Positions 61,642 through 64,000 of a stretch of DNA of 64,000 nt are shown piece after piece. The position numbers were made by a program, and so were the translations under genes. The notes below the pieces were generated by a model. The model made no database searches. It had not been told where the DNA came from and saw nothing but the letters and a program-made list of their open reading frames with translations. Every line of letters starts with the position of its first letter. Within the stretch, counting starts at the first letter, position 1. Source of the stretch: Streptomyces sp. DH5 (GTDB lineage Bacteria > Actinomycetota > Actinomycetes > Streptomycetales > Streptomycetaceae); assembly GCF_020873915.1 (NCBI RefSeq), contig NZ_JAHWGP010000015.1, positions 101,109-165,108 on the forward strand, in the 5' to 3' direction.

Positions 61642-61760
61642 CCGCTTCCCCACCTGCCCACAGGGCCGGAAAAAAATCCCTGCCGTAGGAGCGGAGCCTG
61701 TCCGTGACGATCACCCGCGGCACCGTGCGGGTCGTCTTCAGCAGGCATCGGAAGGGCGTT
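61640..61760 (-). pseudogene. IS6-family transposase fragment
   Basis: CLLKTTRTVPRVIVTDRLRS followed by YG matches the segment around the second catalytic Asp of the IS6 transposase just to the right (ATQSAPRVIVTDKLRSYG). Only about 30 codons remain, so an older copy was here too. Confidence 0.6.
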
Positions 61761-61831
61761 GTCACGTTGTTGGGTGCGTGGTTGTTTGATGGGGCTTCGG
61801 GGCGTGGTGGGCCCACGGCTCGGGCCTGTAT

Positions 61832-62581
61832 TCAAGCCGTGGTGGGCTGGCCGGCGGTGCCAGTGACCTGCTCCCAGATGGTGAAGCGGACGGTCATCTC
61901 GGCTCGGTAGTCGGAGGCTGTCATCAGGTGACGGCGAGGCCGGAAGTGCGGTGAGATGCCGCTGAACGAGGACAGGAACCGCTGGGCCCCGCCGACGCTG
62001 CGAAAGCTTTTCATGGCGCGTTCGCGCTGCCGGGTGGGCTGGTGGGAGTTCTCGGCCCGGTTGTTCAGGCCCTTGTGACAGCGGTGCTCCACCGACGGCA
62101 TCGCCTCGCGGTGGGCGGCGCCGTAGGAACGGAGCTTGTCGGTGACGATCACTCGTGGCGCCGACTGGGTGGCCTTCATCGGCTTCCTGAAGAAGCGCTT
62201 GGCCGCGGCCTTGTCGCGGCGGTTCTGTACGAGTATGTCCAGCACGGTCCCGTCGGCGTCCACCGCCCGCCACAGGTACTTCTGCTCTCCGTTGATTTTG
62301 ATGAATACCTCGTGCAGGTGCCATTTGTCCCCCGGGCGGGAGCGTCGGCGGCGCAGTGCGTCGGTGTAGGACTGCCCGAACTTCAGGCACCACCGCCGGA
62401 TGGTCTCGTGGGAGACGAGCACATCGCGCTTCAGCATCAGCTCCTCGACCTCGCGGAAGCTGAGCGGGAAACGGTGGTACAGCCACACGCAGTGCGCGAT
62501 GATCTCCACCGGGTACCGGTGGCCCTTGTACGACGGCGGCGCGGACGACACGAGCGTTCCCCTCCCCGGCACCAAGATCAT
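61832..62581 (-). CDS. IS6-family transposase
   Basis: A 249-residue transposase: YKGHRYPVEIIAHCVWLYHR, FREVEELMLKRDVLVSHETI, KWHLHEVFIKINGEQKYLWR (first Asp: DGTVLDILVQ), PRVIVTDKLRSYGAAHREAM and CHKGLNNRAENSHQPTRQRE (catalytic Glu). ATG 62581 gives the normal family length. It appears complete. Confidence 0.9.
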   Translation of the reverse strand: MILVPGRGTLVSSAPPSYKGHRYPVEIIAHCVWLYHRFPLSFREVEELMLKRDVLVSHETIRRWCLKFGQSYTDALRRRRSRPGDKWHLHEVFIKINGEQKYLWRAVDADGTVLDILVQNRRDKAAAKRFFRKPMKATQSAPRVIVTDKLRSYGAAHREAMPSVEHRCHKGLNNRAENSHQPTRQRERAMKSFRSVGGAQRFLSSFSGISPHFRPRRHLMTASDYRAEMTVRFTIWEQVTGTAGQPTTA

Positions 62582-62591
62582 CTCAGGCCGG

Positions 62592-63251
62592 TCAGCCAAC
62601 GTGACAATGCCCCACGACGTTCTCCGGGCCAAGAGCCAGCAGGTGCCTTGGGTGTGAGCGTCCCGAAGAGGCGGGCCACTTGCCGGAGGGTGGTTGGGTG
62701 TGGGCGGCCTGCTCGGGGGTGGCTTCGGCCAGGGCCTTGGCCCGGGTGACCGCGTTTCTGGCGCGGATCTGCTCTCGTTTTTCCTCCCTCTCCCTTTGCA
62801 GCTTGGCCATCCGGGTTTCATGGATGCACCGACGCTGCTCCTCTTCCTCCAGGTGCGTGGTTTTGGCGGTGATGTAGTACGGCGCCGTCCACACGGTGGC
62901 GAGCGGACGCTGCCGGCACCGCAGCGGGGTCCGGGGGATATGTGGGGTGACGCGGTGGGCGAATACCCAGGCGAGGAACTGGGGCAGAGGGGCCCTGACC
63001 GGTTTCCAGCCGTGCCCGTCGAACTTCACCAGGCCCTCGACGACGACCAGGTGCTCCTCCCCGCCCACCCGGGCCACGCGTACGGAGGGGACAGGGCCGA
63101 GCCAGGGCGAGCGGAGCCGGTCACTGAACCAGATCAGGGTGAAGCCGTCGGCACGCATCTTCTCGGTGCGGGCGGTGATGTCGGTATCAATGATCGGCGC
63201 GAGCTGGGCTTTCAGCGCCGTCTTCCAGATCCCGGAGGGGCTGATGGTCAT
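62592..63251 (-). CDS. CoiA-like protein, both ends probably truncated
   Basis: About 219 residues. LKAQLAPIIDTDITARTEKM and RADGFTLIWFSDR resemble the QLSP/ERT-x-x-Y...W block of CoiA-family competence nucleases, followed by EEHLVVVEGLVKFDGHGWKP and a long charged helix (EEEEQRRCIHETRMAKLQRE). The nuclease N-terminus is absent and the last residues (GPENVVGHCHVG) overlap the IS6 end. Probably a gene cut by IS6, expressed poorly if at all. Confidence 0.45.
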   Translation of the reverse strand: MTISPSGIWKTALKAQLAPIIDTDITARTEKMRADGFTLIWFSDRLRSPWLGPVPSVRVARVGGEEHLVVVEGLVKFDGHGWKPVRAPLPQFLAWVFAHRVTPHIPRTPLRCRQRPLATVWTAPYYITAKTTHLEEEEQRRCIHETRMAKLQREREEKREQIRARNAVTRAKALAEATPEQAAHTQPPSGKWPASSGRSHPRHLLALGPENVVGHCHVG

Positions 63252-63389
63252 CGCACCGGCCCTGCCTTTCACTGTCGTGTGGGCCGGAAGTCCTGACGAG
63301 GCCCGAGGAGCACCCCGGTTTTTGAGCATGTTCAAATAAGGGTTCGGCAGCAGACCTGCCGTCCGACTACGGGGACGGGGCGTGTGGAC

Positions 63390-63833
63390 ATGGGGAGCAG
63401 AACCGTGAGGACGAGGGGCGGGGTCGGAAGTGGGTTTGTCACCGTGCTCATCACGGCTGTGGCCGCGCTCGCTTCGGGGTGTACAGGGGCAGGCGCGGTC
63501 AACGTCGATCCGGACCGCCTGCCGGGGGTGTACCGCGACGACGAGACCGGCGCGGAGATCCGTCTGCGCCCCGGTGGACGGTTCTCCGCCGTGGGTATCG
63601 CGAAGAGCGACGCCTATGGGCGCGGAAGTGCCACCCGCGTCGACTTCAACGGCACCTGGGCTCCCACCCCCTCGAATTTTGTGTACCTGCAGCCCGACAA
63701 GATCGGAGGCCGCCAGGTCCTGGGCGACATCCAGCTGTGGACCGCAAGCCCCGAGAGGGTGTTCCTGCACCCGGACGTGGACGGACCGGTGACTCTGGAG
63801 CTTGTCAGGGTGCGGGTAATGAACAACCCCTGA
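63390..63833 (+). CDS. Small lipoprotein, hypothetical
   Basis: A 147-residue exported protein with signal VLITAVAALASGC (lipobox ASGC), then PDRLPGVYRDDETGAEIRLR, ATRVDFNGTWAPTPSNFVYL, a compact beta-rich domain. No family recognised. GTG 63384 is an alternative start. Confidence 0.65.
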   Translation: MGSRTVRTRGGVGSGFVTVLITAVAALASGCTGAGAVNVDPDRLPGVYRDDETGAEIRLRPGGRFSAVGIAKSDAYGRGSATRVDFNGTWAPTPSNFVYLQPDKIGGRQVLGDIQLWTASPERVFLHPDVDGPVTLELVRVRVMNNP

Positions 63834-63883
63834 CACCCTCTTCGGCGGGAGGCTGACAACCCGACCTGATCGTCAGGGCTTGA

Positions 63884-64000
63884 TCAAGTTCCTTGAGTGT
63901 CCGGGTTGTTGGTGATGCCCAGGAGCGGGAGGGCTCGTTCGGGCTGGTCGCGGATTGCCCGAGTGGTCTTGGCGATGTTGACGGCTCCGAGGGTTTTGAG
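63884..64000 (-). CDS. Transposase C-terminus, partial (ISAs1-like)
   Basis: The last 38 codons of a gene that begins right of the window: LKTLGAVNIAKTTRAIRDQP, ALPLLGITN. The NIAxxxR end is typical of ISAs1-type (H-repeat) transposases; assignment is tentative because only the tail is visible. Confidence 0.5.
   Translation of the reverse strand, partial: LKTLGAVNIAKTTRAIRDQPERALPLLGITNNPDTQGT

Overview
The window reads as a stretch of a Streptomyces-type actinomycete chromosome, probably an arm or subterminal region. Base composition is very GC-rich, third codon positions are strongly G/C, GTG starts are common and several genes look leaderless. The gene set is typical: a gamma-butyrolactone-receptor-like TetR protein, SpoIIE-type phosphatases, a membrane Ser/Thr kinase, snapalysin, an AA10 polysaccharide monooxygenase under a CebR-type box, and beta/gamma-crystallin-like secreted proteins. 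The density of broken genes and insertion sequences fits a plastic arm.

Layout. 0-3.3 kb: a partial acyl-CoA synthetase running off the left edge, a GNAT-like gene, an IS5 remnant and a DUF2235 pseudogene. 3.4-10.7 kb: SRPBCC protein; a cis-prenyl diphosphate synthase translationally coupled to an MpaB/Lcp-type oxygenase with EF-hands; a reductase; an AraC regulator broken by one TGA; a HAD phosphatase; an ArpA-like regulator; TrmO. 10.9-16.9 kb: small housekeeping or hypothetical genes (Rpf-like, SUFU, epoxide hydrolase, GNAT, DUF3885) ending in a MerR-methyltransferase fusion that meets a truncated gene head-on. 17-28 kb: signalling block with a kinase, DUF2867/TetR pair with twin operators, two PP2C phosphatases, HU, Dps, a solute-binding lipoprotein and a LigT-like protein. 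28-36.6 kb: decayed region with a frameshifted DUF2332 gene, IS5 remnants, an orphan colicin-type immunity protein and an IS21 element. 36.9-42.7 kb: TerD-nuclease fusion, PASTA protein, third SpoIIE phosphatase, first crystallin-like protein. 43-50 kb: IS4, DUF2075 remnant, snapalysin, IS5 with a coupled passenger ORF, truncated CDF transporter, hypothetical genes. 51-57 kb: LPMO, RTX-repeat protein, two IS5 elements, truncated MAB_1171c-type membrane gene with its FAD oxidoreductase. 57-64 kb: an IS5 inside an IS30 inside an IS3, then a second crystallin-like protein, IS6, a truncated CoiA-like gene, a lipoprotein and a transposase at the right edge.

The most distinctive functional unit is the cis-prenyl synthase/MpaB pair at 4.1-6.4 kb: one enzyme builds cis-isoprenoid chains and the other belongs to a family that oxidatively cleaves prenyl chains or rubber, and the reading frames overlap by four bases. 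Next are the TerD-PD-(D/E)XK fusion (36.9-38.9 kb) and the orphan immunity gene (30.7 kb). Several insertion sequences can be delimited by terminal repeats, and in two cases removing them in silico restores an uninterrupted reading frame. No tRNA, rRNA or CRISPR array was seen.
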